Below, one piece after another: positions 46,097 to 60,673 of a stretch of DNA of 64,000 bases (position 1 is its first letter; each line of letters begins with the position of its first letter). The DNA is taken from NCBI GenBank assembly GCA_963971425.1, contig OZ020517.1, positions 22,206,462-22,270,461 of the forward strand, read 5' to 3'. This stretch comes from Bryoerythrophyllum caledonicum (lineage: Eukaryota; Streptophyta; Bryopsida; Pottiales; Pottiaceae). The notes under the pieces were generated by a model. That model was not told the DNA's origin, made no database searches, and saw only the letters and a program-made list of their open reading frames with translations. The translations under genes and the position numbers were made by a program.

Positions 46097-47348
46097 ATAC
46101 AGGGACAGAAGAGCTCCGACAACACTTGTGCTCAATTTCCCCCGCCTTCTCAACACACGCGTTCCACACACCACGCATGTCTTACCAACTAACCAACAAA
46201 CACTAACCAAGCGCGCGCTGCGGATATCGTGCTCGCAGGATTGCGTCGTTCCTCCTCGAGTGGAATCATCGTTGCTGTAAATGTTACGAGAGAGCCCACA
46301 CACTCATCATGTATTCAAACACCAAGTTCGTTTGCATTCTTGCCTGCCACACCCACTCATGCAATCCAAACTCATGCACAACTGCCACGCAGTTCATGCC
46401 AGGGGCGAACTGACATCGCCTGCCACACACAGACAGCTCACCATTGTTCACACGCAGGCCCAAAAAAACCTAGGGGAGTCGGAGCGCAGGCGAAGTTCCA
46501 TGCCCAACCCCTACACCACAAAACTCCCCTTGAGCGAGGGGACGCTCCCGCACTCGACGACGCTGGCCTTGCCTGCCCTTCCGCTGCACTGACGATGCCC
46601 CAGTCCCACCTCGGACGCACTCATTCAACCGGTCCCATCAGCCACCGCGCTGACCTCAGCGTCGCGGATGATCCCCGACACTCCGAAATGTTACCATGCT
46701 CTCAGCATGCGCCAATCACAATCCAAGCCAAGGATCTATAACAATAACAATTCCATTGTGATTGGTCCCTCACCTGGCCCATGGAAAACCGGATCAACAT
46801 ATCACGCTTTGATTCCCTAACAAATTACATTGTGCTTCCGCCCCGCTACACTGCATCCCCTTACATCTCCTACCAACTTTGCAGCGCCCAGAAGGGCCCC
46901 CTATATGTAACGCCCAACTGACGCCATACATCCGCTCCCTCCAACCGCTCCCCCCGCTCTCCTCCGTCTAGACTCCCGACCACAGCTTTACATGCACCAC
47001 GGAGGCCCCTCCCGCCATCCCGCTCGTGTGCGCCCATCACCCACGCAACCACCCCGACAGCCCATCCCAGACTCGCCTCCTCTCGCCGGCCCTTCTTCTT
47101 CCCAACTAAACGCGCCGCCGCCGCCATTCCCCACCACGGCCACGTCCTACACACCTACTGCCTCTCCCGAAGATGGCGGACCAAAAGCAAGGCTCCAACC
47201 TACAGCCTACCCCGCCTGCCACCGACAGAGACGCAGTTCCCACGACGCCCCCTTCTACAAAGGTAGCTCCTCCTCTCGCCACCGGAACTGCTCAGACACC
47301 ATACTCCCTCTCTCGCGCGCGCTCTCATTCGCCCGTTCCAACCCTCCT
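46097..47348. other. 3' flank of the GSK3 gene, C-rich on + strand
   Basis: No independent gene supported. The part next to 47348 should be the 3' UTR of the kinase gene. Open frames on both strands are compositional. Confidence 0.5.
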
Positions 47349-50189
<2,841 letters not shown>

Positions 50190-52001
50190 ACAACGCTACC
50201 CACACAACGTCCACGCCCCGTCTCACTTCTCTCCCTCCACCCCCGTTATCTGCTTTCACCTATCTCCCCACGAGCATCCCTGCCTCCGTGTGACCACATC
50301 CGTCCGGCCCTCCAATCAACACAGCGAAACTCCCGCTCACAACTCCACGCCCACTGTCACAGTCCAACACCCAACGCCCGCTCAGACATGCACTCATCAC
50401 CCCATCGACATCCCACATCGTCGCCGCGTCGGACTACAACAAAACCATCTCAAGTTGTCACCATCGTGGGTCCCCGAAACCCCACTGCGGGAGGACCCTG
50501 ATGTCGTCATTCACGCTCTGCTAACCGCAACCGCTCTACAACGAAGCAACACCAGAGTGATACACCAACCACGCACGCGATACGCACAAACTGCTCCTTC
50601 CAACGTCCATCCAGAGCACCTCGACACAACCAGCCCGCCACAGGCATCCCATCACGCATCCAAAAGCTCGACTACTGCTCCGCTGAGACAGAGGAACAGA
50701 GCAACACTCCTCGGGGCAAATGCTCTCCGCTGCTTCGATGGTGTAGGGCACAAGCAACAATCGCGGACGCATCAAACCACTCCCACTGCAACGCGACGAC
50801 TCTTCACCACACTACCGCACACATCTCATTCGCACCATCTCGGAATATCAAGCACGGGGACAAAACGCACGAATCTCAAAGCAGCGCTCAGTTCTGCGAA
50901 TCGCATCAAGCAAGCCCCTTTCCGGCCGCACACAATTATGAACCCTCACCATCCTGCACCCTCCAACGACTGGACCGAGTGCCCGAGTCCCGCACTCCAT
51001 CCACTCATCGACCACGAAATGTCGCCCACATACCCCTACTCATCACATGCAACCCATGCCTCACACGAGAGTAAGACAAGCCTGCCGAGTGCGTTAAGCT
51101 CTACCCACATGAATGCGCCCGAATCCACCCGCATTCCTGTCTCCGACTACTGCCAGGACCAGAGCCATGTCCTGGAACCTGCGCACGAATAACCCTGACT
51201 TTCTCACCGTTGACACGACCCTAGATGGACGCAAAATCAAAGCAAGCTGGAAGAATGCGACAACCACCAATACGTACCGGCATCCGCCCAAGAGCCCAGA
51301 ACGACTAACATTTCCAGCCACCCGCCAAAGCTAACCCTCGGACCGCCGCATCACACGAGCGCCACGCACCAAATCACTCCGCCCCCCTCGCCGCCAGGTC
51401 ATGCCGCGAATGCCATGCGCTCGCGCTCCAGATCCCCTCCTCCGGCCCCGGACGGCCTCCAATGCGACCACACGCCTCAGGGAGATCCCACCAACCAACT
51501 CTTCTTCCACCGCCTCAAGGGAAACGCTTCCAAGAGACACCACCCCTTCCACCCCGCGCATGACCCTCTCCCAATCCCTCCCTCCCTCCCAACAAACCCC
51601 AACCCTCCGCCTCCGCTGGCCTCGTACCCTCGGGGCGCCCGCCCGCTGCGACCTCCGCGTCCAGCCAAAACCATCCGCCGGAGGACACAAATTAACGACA
51701 GCGGGACCTAAGACGTGCAGCGGAGCACAGAGAGAGCGCACAAGTCAAGGGCCAGTGGGTGAGTTAGAAACGCAGGAGCGGGGGTGGCGCTGCGTGACGC
51801 GAGGCCTGGCGCTGGTGCGGCTGTGCAAGTGCGACGGCGAGGCCACGGCCATGGAGCATGATCGCCATAGCCACTGCTGCTTTGCCTTCCCTCCTGGCCT
51901 CCTTCCTTCCCTGCTCAAGGCAGCTTCAGTCGCCTGCCTAGCTCTCGTGACGTTGGTCTCGTTGCCGCTCCCTTCACTTTGCTCCCTCGACCGCGCCTCC
52001 A
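50190..52001. other. 5' region of the GSK3 gene, C-rich on + strand
   Basis: Promoter, 5' UTR and possible untranslated exon of the kinase lie here on the minus strand. Long open frames on the + strand (for example 49552-51192, Pro/Thr/His-rich) run across kinase introns and exons and are artefacts of strand-asymmetric composition. Confidence 0.6.
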
Positions 52002-52056
52002 TCACCGTGGTCCCGTTGCTTTGACCGTGGTCCCGGAACTTTGACCGTGGTGCCGT
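52002..52056. repeat. Short tandem repeat, 20-bp unit x3
   Basis: ccgtggtcccgttgctttga, ccgtggtcccggaactttga and ccgtggtgccg follow one another. Confidence 0.85.
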
Positions 52057-52349
52057 TTCATCCTCAGAGCTTCTCCACCCCTGACACCAACCCAGTCACG
52101 CCAGTCCGGGAGAAGCCCTGGTGCAGCGGGGTTCGGTGAGTTTGGTGGCGAACAATCGTACAGGGGCCGGGGAAAAGACATAGGGAGTCGGGATCAGCAT
52201 TGCAGGTGGACGGCAGGTGCCGCTCGATCGAGGCGCTCACGGCGGGTGATGCCTCCTCACAAGTGCTCCTTGGATTTCAAAAAAGTTCAGAATTATATAC
52301 ATGTGATTTTCTTGGGGGTATTTTGCTAAGTTGTGGTCTTCGAGTTTAA

Positions 52350-52792
52350 GAGCATCTCCACCCCTGGCGAGGAAACTCCCACACTAGGGGGAGATTTTGG
52401 TGTAGACCAAGGTAGACGGAGGAGGAGTTATCCTCCCCTCCCCGCACCCAGCTGTAGCTGGCCGGCAGCTTTAAAAAAAATAATTAATTAATTAATTAAA
52501 TTTTTAATTAAATTTTTTATAAAAATCATTTAATTTTTAAAAATAAATTTTTTAATTAAAAAAATTAAAAATTCCGACCGCTGCACTCCCGGCATGCCAC
52601 ATGGCATGCCGGGAGTGGGGGGGCCAGAACTGCAAACCCCGGGGAGCTGGGTGCCCAACCCTAGTTCCCCGTTGGAAGCTCATTTGAACGGGAAAGTCCC
52701 GCACCGATGCCCCGTTTTGAGGCATGCGGTGTGGGCATTCAACCACCCCGCACCGCCAGTTTGGCGGTTTGCGGTGCGGGGTGGAGATGCTC
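52350..52792. mobile_element. Tourist-like MITE (443 bp)
   Basis: Inverted termini GAGCATCTCCACCCC and GGGGTGGAGATGCTC, flanked on both sides by TAA (52347-52349 and 52793-52795). GAGCATCTCC ends with a 3-bp TAA duplication are typical of PIF/Harbinger-derived Tourist MITEs. The interior is AT-rich (attaattaattaa) on one side and has GC-rich hairpins (ccgcaccgcc/ggcggtttgcggtgcgg) on the other. No coding capacity. Confidence 0.88.
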
Positions 52793-52849
52793 TAAGGGGC
52801 GGTATACACTACGGACCAAGAACTCGTCCCATGACCCTTGTGGGAAGCC

Positions 52850-55800
52850 GTTCCCCCTTACTTCCGGAACTCAATACCAAATCCGGAAGAAAATAAAGGA
52901 AAATTAAAAAAAATTAGCTAGTTAGTCAGCCATAAGAGCATAAGTAGTTCATAGAACGGAATAAGATTTTAGTGCTGCGCCGGAATCCCTAATGGAGGTA
53001 GTTACAGCACCCTTCCTGGAAGTTGCGAAACCGGATGACAGTTACAGCCGGATCCGGAAATGCCATCATGACGCATAACGGTTTTTCCGTACAAGGGTGT
53101 CAGATACAAAACGCGACTGGCAGCCCTGCGCGCCAATCTTTTAGGGTTTCCAGCAGGCTCCTTCTCTTTCCGCTCTTCGCGTTCTCTTAGGGTTTCGAAT
53201 CCGGCCTTTGTGAAGGACGGTAGCGCAGAATTAGGTCAGCACGAGAGACTTGGTGAGGTCAGTGGGTGCAGGATTTCTGGACACCATTGCGAGGCGCAAG
53301 TTCACGGAGAGGTGGGCACGGATGGCGGGCAAGAAGGGCAAGGCTCCGGCTACCGAAACCCTGGTGCTGCAGAAGGTGACTCCGGAGATTCCGAAGCCGG
53401 TCAAGACCTGCCGGGTTTTAGAGAGCTTCCTCGAGATCATGGGTTGTGAAGGTCTTTTAGGAACACCATGGGCCTTTCAGAGCGAAACGATGATGGCGGA
53501 GCTCCTAGGAGAGCCACCAAGCCAGTACGCACAGAAGGTCAGGGCGCATCCGGAGGTCTGGACCACGGCACTCTAGAGAGACACCTACGAGTTCCGGGCA
53601 GGGACGATCAAGGTGGCGGAGCGTGACGACGCCATCCTGAAGGGCGAGTTGCGCGCAAAGGCTAACCCTAAAGACGGTTATGTCCTCAGCGACCTCACCA
53701 ATTCGAACGCCAGGTTAGTAATGGCATTCTTCAACCCCGTTTTCCATCCCGAGAAGCCTAAACGGATAGTGGCCAAGCTAGCTACACTGATCCTGGGCTC
53801 GATGAGAGGAAAGTTGTCCGTCGACTAGGCGGCCATCATGGACGAGCAGATCGATAGGATGGTGAAGAACCTACCGAAAGCCCGGAAAACCCCATCCCCC
53901 CTTTCCACCTACATGGCTCACGTGTACGCAAAGCAGAAGATGTTGAGTCCGGATGAGTAGGCCGAGTACGATAGCCTGCTCACCATCCAGTCATACGGAG
54001 GGATGGAAACAGATGAGGAGCCGGAAGAATCGACGGACTCTGACACGGAGAAGTCGTCATCCCCCCTCATACTTCGGAGACCGAACCGGAAGCGGAGTCG
54101 TTCGGTGCAGAGGACTCCGGAAACCCCCGGAGCATGCCGGCCTTTGTCAACAATTCCGGCTCAGAGCCCAACCGCAGCACCACCAACCGCAGCACCACCA
54201 ACCGCAGCACCACCAACCACACCGGAAACGGCACCGGAAGACGACCGATTCACGACCGGATCCGAGCCAGGATCCACATTTGTTCCAGCCATCACTGGCG
54301 ACGAAGGTCCGGGCAGCTTCTCAGACACTGACTAATATCCGCACGGCGTTGGATTTCCCGGTGGATACGGTCAATCGGGCGTTGCTCTACACGGAGAGCT
54401 TAGAGTAGAATGAGAAGCTCAACAGGGGACAAATCATCCGGTTCCTGGTGGATCACAACCGGAAAATGGAGAGCACCTGGTCCAAGATGCAGGAGCTAGC
54501 GAGGGATCTCATGGCGGCAACCTCAATAGTACCAAAACCTCCACCTCCATTTCCGGCACTACCTGCTCCGGACGGGGCTGAACCATCCGGAACCATTGCT
54601 GAACCATCCGGAACCACTGCAGAACCATCCGGAACCGCTGCAGGTCCGTCCGGATCCCCATCCGGACCGGCAGCTGCTTCTCCGCTCCAACCTCCGCCTG
54701 GCTCTTCACCCAGACCTGCAGCTGGAACGCCGAAGTCACTCACCGGAGAGTTCAATGATCTCGTGGGAACGCCGGATTTCAGCTCTCCTATGAGTTGGAA
54801 TGGGGTGGCCTTCCCAAGCACGGAGAGTATGTAGAAGTGGAAACAGGTGCCAGGGAGTCATACAGTACCCCCTTTGCCCTTCCGAATTCCCTCAGAGTCT
54901 CCATCTCCAGGGCCACCAGTGACGGACCCTTTACCCGGAAGCTCGGCAGCGACACCCATGGTGGTCAGCCCCAGTGGTAGCTTCCGGGACCTTCCGGACG
55001 TCGAAGACCGAGCAGATGCACCATCCGGCCGGACGGTGACAACAGAGGATCCGGATGCACCATCCGGACCAGGGATGCCGACACCGACCTCCTTACCGGA
55101 GCCACCAGCATCCATTCCGGCGCAATCCGAGGCCGGCACCGCACCAGCAGAGGTTACCCCTTCACGCCGTAGTAGTAGGAGGCGGAACCAGGTAACTCCG
55201 TAGATTAGAATCTTTAGGGCTAAAGTATGATAGCGATTAACGATGGGTCTCAAGTTTGCATCCGGCTATCATGCGGTAGTCTAAAGAAAACCCTGCTTTT
55301 AATTTTGAGTTAGATCCTTAAAAACCAGATCTCAGATCCGAAATTTTCGGATCTGAGTTTGAATTCCGGATTTTTAGGGATGAGATCCCTTTCACTTTTA
55401 GGATAGGATTTTTCGGATTTTTAGCTTTTTATATCAGTGGTAGCGGTTTCTTAATACCTGAGTCTTAGCCGGCTCAGGGTCTTTTTCCCTTCTTCCTCCC
55501 GAATGATATTTTCTGTTAGTATATTTTCTCTTCTTGAAATTATGTTGATGGTGTATTGTTTCGTGAATGAAGGATAGGGCCCATTGTGGTTGATGATTAG
55601 TGGAATAGTTGTTGAAACTGAAGTGGTTCACGGATAAGCATCTAGTCTAACCGGTTGGGACTTGCTGTGGGAGAGCGCCCGGAACAGCTGAAGGAGAAGT
55701 TAGATAGAGTCTGACGATCCTTGGTGACCGGAAGGAGCCTGGAAGGGGAGGGAGGGTACTTTAGGTGGTGGGCCTGGTGGCTCCTAAGGCACGGAGAATC

Positions 55801-56454
55801 CGTGAGAACCCGGATTCTGGTTGCGACCGGAATTTCCCCTTAGGATAGATGGAAAAGCCTGTGGTGTATGTCTAGAAGGAAGTCCAAATGCAGATCTGCC
55901 CTTCATACCTCACTAAACCACTGATCATCAACCGGAATGTCGTTGTAGTCCGAGTGAGCCTCTGAGTGACCATATCCGGAAGGCCTTCCGGATAATGTAA
56001 GAGAGTGAATCTGGAAACCACAAACCAACGACCATTTAGCAATATAGGGAGAGTGGGTGTCCAGCCACTATAAGTTTCAGGGCAGTGGGTGTCTAGCCAC
56101 TTAAAATTACGAGGCAGTGGGGAATCCGGCCACTTACACAAAATAGAATCAGTGGTACCCGGCCACTCGCTTAAAAACTCTGGAAGAAAAACTCCATCTG
56201 ACCTTCCGGAAGTTGGAAGGATCCGGAGGTTAGTAGGAAACCACATCGGACATCCGGAAGGATTCGGATGAATAGATAAGGCGTAGAATAGGAATGCTAA
56301 ATGGTGCATGGTAGAAGGATAGCAGTTAGTTTACTTATCATTCAAAGAAGAAACAATAGATCTCTGTGGGAATGAATTTAGAGCGATCATTCCGGACACA
56401 TTTAGCTCCAACTAAGTGCTATCCGGAGGAATACTTACTCTACAAACTGCAACA
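52850..56454 (+). repeat. Presumed 5' LTR of element C, containing a coding region
   Basis: The primer binding site at 56462 implies that the sequence just upstream is the 5' LTR; a plausible 3' end is CA at 56453-56454. The left edge is not defined. The TCCGGA/CCGGA word that marks element C starts near 52863, right after the MITE. If the LTR reaches that far it is about 3.6 kb and includes an interrupted ORF (53250-55230). The 3' LTR is not in the window, so this cannot be confirmed by comparison. Confidence 0.5.
53250..55230 (+). pseudogene. Interrupted ORF upstream of element C gag (plant transposon-protein-like)
   Basis: Frame 0 (53250-54335) and frame 1 (about 54290 to TGA near 55230) together encode roughly 650 codons, with one frameshift near 54300 and six in-frame TAGs (53574, 53826, 53958, 54406, 54832, 55201) but no TAA or TGA. 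The N-terminal half (LVMAFFNPVFHPEK, LILGSMRGKLSVD, STYMAHVYAKQ) resembles the putative plant transposon protein domain found near gypsy-type elements, from memory. The C-terminal half is Pro/Ser/Thr-rich with short repeats (TAAPP, EPSGT). Confidence 0.55.
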
Positions 56455-56461
56455 CGATTTT

Positions 56462-56479
56462 TGGCGCCGCTGCCGGGGA
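56462..56479 (+). other. Primer binding site of element C (tRNA-Asp type)
   Basis: TGGCGCCGCTGCCGGGGA, preceded by T's, is the classic Athila/Tat-type site complementary to the 3' end of tRNA-Asp. It fixes the start of the internal region. Confidence 0.88.
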
Positions 56480-56573
56480 TCTATTCGTATTCATTCGGAA
56501 TTGATAAGACTGACATTGGATTAGCTTAGGAGAATAAGTCGATAGTTTATCTAAAGATCTGGGTAGGATCTGT

Positions 56574-57683
56574 ATGAGTAGGAACGACCGGAGACCTGAA
56601 GGTATCCGAAGGTCAACTCGAAAGAGAATTATAGACGGGCAGACCGGAAGCCGCTCCCTCACTCTTCCCCGTTCGAGCCGGAGAGAGGAACTCCCGGAGC
56701 GGATAACAGTCAACCCCTTCGTCACAGAAGTCACCGGAATGGCTCTTCCGGTAGTGCCCCGTTCCTTTTCCCGACTTAAGTACCGGAAGTTCAAAGGGGA
56801 CGGTAGGGAGGATGTTGATGACTGGCTCTGTGAGTTTAGTTCAACAGCCGCAGCAAATCAAGATGACGTTGCCACCAAACTTCGGATGTTTCAGGGTCTA
56901 CTTAAGAGTGAAGCATTGCAGTGGTATCAGGACGTTCCGGAAGCCACCCGGAACGATTGGGACCAGCTTGCAGCAACCTTCCTCCGGACCTTCCGGGAAG
57001 TCGGTGGAGAAGCTCGGACATTGGGAAGGCTTAACAGAATGAAGATGAAGAAAAACGAATCCGTCCGGAGGTATGGGCAGAGAGTAAGAAGACTCATTCA
57101 CAAGCTGACTCCGGGTACGGCGGATAGTGTTCAGATCGAATGGTACGTCGCTGGCTTTCCTGATGAGATGGGTTTTCATGTCCGGCAAGCTCGACCCCAG
57201 TCACTACAAGAGGTGATGGAAGCTGCGCAGAATTACGAGAACTCGAAGCAGTCTTTACGACAAAGTCGGAGAAGATCCAAGCAGGAGAGCTTTAAGCGCG
57301 GCAAGCAGCTCCAGAAGAACCGGAGGGACTCCAGTTCCGGTTCCAGTGACTCCAGCGATGGGAGTAATACGGAGAGTTCCACTAGCGATAGTAGAGATTC
57401 TGATAACCGAAGCCCCCCCCGTAGATCCTCCAGTTCGAGGGGGTACCGGAAGAATCAGGACCAAGTCATTGTCAAGGTCAAGGAGGAACTTCCGAATGAC
57501 AAGCGAGTCATCAAGGATATCCAGTCTAGTTTAGCAGCAATCAAGATTCACTTGGCAGAAAACAACAAACCGAGGCGGGCAGTTCCCATAGTTCGGGACA
57601 ATGTTTGGTGCACTCGGTGTGGTCGACCCGGACATTACCCAAACGAGTGCCCCTCGTCCCTCCTGCACAAGTGCAGTTCGTAG
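56574..57683 (+). CDS. Element C gag
   Basis: Begins at ATG 56574 and encodes 369 residues. A basic N-terminus is followed by a retrotransposon gag domain (YRKFKGDGREDVDDWL, ALQWYQDVPEATRNDW, FLRTFREVGGEARTLGRL, SVRRYGQRVRRLIHKL), an Arg/Ser-rich linker (SSGSSDSSDGSNTESS), and a CCHC knuckle CTRCGRPGHYPNEC at the end. The pol frame overlaps it from about 57605, so joining needs a shift of frame. Confidence 0.9.
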   Translation: MSRNDRRPEGIRRSTRKRIIDGQTGSRSLTLPRSSRREELPERITVNPFVTEVTGMALPVVPRSFSRLKYRKFKGDGREDVDDWLCEFSSTAAANQDDVATKLRMFQGLLKSEALQWYQDVPEATRNDWDQLAATFLRTFREVGGEARTLGRLNRMKMKKNESVRRYGQRVRRLIHKLTPGTADSVQIEWYVAGFPDEMGFHVRQARPQSLQEVMEAAQNYENSKQSLRQSRRRSKQESFKRGKQLQKNRRDSSSGSSDSSDGSNTESSTSDSRDSDNRSPPRRSSSSRGYRKNQDQVIVKVKEELPNDKRVIKDIQSSLAAIKIHLAENNKPRRAVPIVRDNVWCTRCGRPGHYPNECPSSLLHKCSS

Positions 57684-58660
57684 ATGACGAAGGAACGGTG
57701 TTCTATGCTACTCTGGAATACGAGCAAGGCGAATTGGTTCCGGTATATCAAGTCGCACAGGCATACGGAAGAGGAAGAGGCCAGCCCACGATGATGAAGG
57801 CCAGGTATCCGCCGGGCCGACCAGCACCTACTGTCTATATACCCCCTGATCCTCAAGCAGCGCCCAACTATCCGGCTCGTCCTAATATAGTCTGCTATGG
57901 ATGTGGAGAAATCGGACATTACTCATGGGAGTGTCCCAGACGAGGAGGGCAAGGTGCTCCCCTTGAATTGCCATGCCAGAACTATGGACATTACGGCCAC
58001 ATTGCTCCGGATTGTCAATAGCCAGCACGACTAAGGCCGGTTTACAAACAAGTCGAGGTGCCACCCCGGGAGCAGACTGCTCTTAATTACGGACACAAGG
58101 AAGGCGTCGAGAATCCTACTACCTGACGGTGTCCGGTGGAGCAACCGGCCCGACCCGAGAGTGAAATCCATCAGGTCAGTACGCGTAGCTCCACCCGAGG
58201 CCGGATTAGTAGAAGGAAGAAAACTTCTCGGGTTCATAGACCAAAATCAGCGGAAAGAAATGTCCGGACTGCGGATCTTTCCCTAGAGTCCGGAAGCTCG
58301 GAGTCTGAAAACCTTCCAGAAGTAGCAAAATTAGAAAAAAGGATTGAGGTTCCAACTCTGAATCCGGATATTACTAAGGAGGTACGAGAGGAACTCGACC
58401 GGACAGGAGAGGGGATAGAACGAAGGGTAAGATTCCGGGAGCCTCTTACCATGGTTCATCCGTCAGTCAGGGTAGATGAGTACAATATCTTGCAAGATAT
58501 CAAGGATCAGAAGGCCAATGTTACGATTGGCCAACTACTACACGACAATACAAACTACCAGAAGCAACTGAAGACTGCTTTGATCAAACCCCGGAAACGG
58601 AATGTTCGTCTACCAGCAGTGGCGGTTAACTTTGCAGAAATGGAAGACTTCGGGGCCCCA
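57605..58660 (+). pseudogene. Element C nucleocapsid-linker region
   Basis: Same frame as pol, interrupted by TAG 58019-58021 and TGA 58124-58126, and closed by TAA 58661. It has a second CCHC knuckle (CYGCGEIGHYSWEC) and a third, variant one with Tyr in place of Cys (CQNYGHYGHIAPDC). The rest is a charged linker (ELDRTGEGIERRVRFREP). Whether the stops are decay or reflect separate ORFs is open. Confidence 0.75.
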
Positions 58661-58663
58661 TAA

Positions 58664-60673
58664 ATCTCCGTCGAAATCGATGGATGTACGATCCGGAATG
58701 TCCCAGTAGATGGAGGATCCGGAGTCAACCTCCCTCTGGATAGCACGGCCGCTGACCTTGGATACACCATCTTTGAGTCCACTAATCAGACCTTACGGAT
58801 GGCAGACCAGTCCCGAGTAGTGCCGGTTGGAAAACTATCCGGAATTCCAACCCGAATCTCCGGAATAACCTACCGTCTAAACTATCTTGTCATTAGAGTG
58901 GAGGAAGGACGGCCCTTTCCGATGCTCTTGGGAAGACCATGGCTGTACTTAGTTGGGGTAAAAGTAAACTCGGCACAAAAGGCCTTTTGCTTTGGAGATC
59001 CGGCAGTAGTTCTGTCATGGCGCCCGGAACAGCATCAAGGCGAGACCAGTGGCTCAGACGGATATACAACTGACTGGACAGATCCGGAATCATCCGGCTC
59101 CGTCCAATCATATCAAGTACAGGTGTTGCGGGAGGTTACTGAAGAAGATCTCGGATTTCCGGAACCCATTCCGGAACAAAATGCATTTCCCACTATGGAG
59201 GAAAATCCAGATCCCGCTGGAATTAAGAAGGAGAACCGATCCTTGGGAGAATCCAGTGTGCAGTTTTCAGTCGAGTGGATACAAAGAAAGATTACAGAGG
59301 GATCACTTCCTACAGTTTCTACTGGAAGTTGTACCAATCCTAATGCATGGGCAGAATTCCGGAGTATACCCGAAGCTGGGGATACCGACCTAATCAAAAC
59401 AGTCGTATCTCCGGAGGATTACGATGCAATCAAGGTGTCAGAGACCAAGACCTTCTTCTTGGGGAAGCAGCTAACTCCGGAAGAGCGGGAGGACTGTATC
59501 AAATTACTCATTGAGTATGACGATGTGTTCGCTTGGGCACCTTTTGACCTCGTTGGGATACCACCAGAGTTGGGGGAACATCATATCGACTTGATGATTG
59601 GAGCCATTCCAAACCGGCAACGCCAATACCGTCTGAACCCGAAGTATTCTTTGATGGTGAAGGATGAACTTGACAAGCTGTTGGAGGCAGGTTTCATCTA
59701 TCCGGTCAATAATTCAGAATGGATTTTGCCCATTGTGATTGTTCCGAAGAAACCTGGTCCGGACGGAAAAGTGAAGATCCGAGTGTGTCAAGACTTCCGG
59801 AAACTCAACGCAGCAACTAAGAAGGACCACTTCCCCCTACCATTCATCGACATGGTTTTAGACCACGTAGCCGTCCAAGAATGCTTCAGCTTTCTCGATG
59901 GGTTCTTCGGATATAACCAAGTATCCATCAGGGAGGAGGACCAACTGAAGACGACGTTCACAACGGACTGGGGCACTTACGCGTTCAATCGAATGCCTTT
60001 TGGACTATGCAACGCCCCCGGAACCTTTCAACGTCTTTTGATGGACATTTTCCAGGATTTCCTTAAACACTTCCTGGAAGTGTTTATCGATGACTTCGCG
60101 ATCTTCAGTAAGCTTAACGAGCATCTATCCTGCCTCCGGAAGACCTTCCAGAGATGCCGAGAGACAAACCTCAAATTACACCCGGGTAAGTGTTTTTTTG
60201 GGATGATATCCGGATTACTCCTTGGTCATGTAGTGAGCCAGGAAGGAATTGTTGTTGACCTCGGAAAGATTATAGTAATGCTTGCTCTAATTCCTCCCGG
60301 GAACCTGCGGGAACTTCGTGGATTTCTTGGTTGCGTGGGATACTACCGGAGGTTCATCGAATGTTACGCCCGAATCGCCATGCCATTAACGGAGCTGCTG
60401 AAGAAGGAGATAGAATACATTTGGACAGAAGTCAGGCAGGTGGCATTTGAGGAGCTGAAGCTACGATTGGTGACAGCACCAATTCTGGCACCACCAGATT
60501 GGGAGAAGGAATTCCATGTTACCTTGGACGCATCCGGATGGTGCCTAGGGGCCATACTATGGCAGCCGGATGAGGAACGACGGGAGAGACCGATCTACTA
60601 TGCTAGCCGACAGATGAATCCAGCAGAGCGAAACTACACCACCACCGAAAGGGAGGCAAAGAATATCAAATAA
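58664..60673 (+). CDS. Element C protease-RT-RNase H, truncated
   Basis: After TAA 58661 the frame runs for about 669 codons. An aspartic protease signature VPVDGGSGVNLPL (D-G-G) lies near 58700-58735. RT: RQYRLNPKYS, VCQDFRKLNAATKKD, FSFLDGFFGYNQV, FNRMPFGLCNAPGTFQ, FIDDFAIFS with the catalytic DD. RNase H begins (HVTLDASGWCLGAIL, RPIYYASRQMNPAE). The element breaks off at 60660-60673 in RNase H (TTTEREAKN), where AT-rich unrelated sequence begins; integrase and 3' LTR are missing. The pattern is that of the Athila/Tat branch of Ty3/gypsy. Confidence 0.92.
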   Translation: MSVEIDGCTIRNVPVDGGSGVNLPLDSTAADLGYTIFESTNQTLRMADQSRVVPVGKLSGIPTRISGITYRLNYLVIRVEEGRPFPMLLGRPWLYLVGVKVNSAQKAFCFGDPAVVLSWRPEQHQGETSGSDGYTTDWTDPESSGSVQSYQVQVLREVTEEDLGFPEPIPEQNAFPTMEENPDPAGIKKENRSLGESSVQFSVEWIQRKITEGSLPTVSTGSCTNPNAWAEFRSIPEAGDTDLIKTVVSPEDYDAIKVSETKTFFLGKQLTPEEREDCIKLLIEYDDVFAWAPFDLVGIPPELGEHHIDLMIGAIPNRQRQYRLNPKYSLMVKDELDKLLEAGFIYPVNNSEWILPIVIVPKKPGPDGKVKIRVCQDFRKLNAATKKDHFPLPFIDMVLDHVAVQECFSFLDGFFGYNQVSIREEDQLKTTFTTDWGTYAFNRMPFGLCNAPGTFQRLLMDIFQDFLKHFLEVFIDDFAIFSKLNEHLSCLRKTFQRCRETNLKLHPGKCFFGMISGLLLGHVVSQEGIVVDLGKIIVMLALIPPGNLRELRGFLGCVGYYRRFIECYARIAMPLTELLKKEIEYIWTEVRQVAFEELKLRLVTAPILAPPDWEKEFHVTLDASGWCLGAILWQPDEERRERPIYYASRQMNPAERNYTTTEREAKNIK

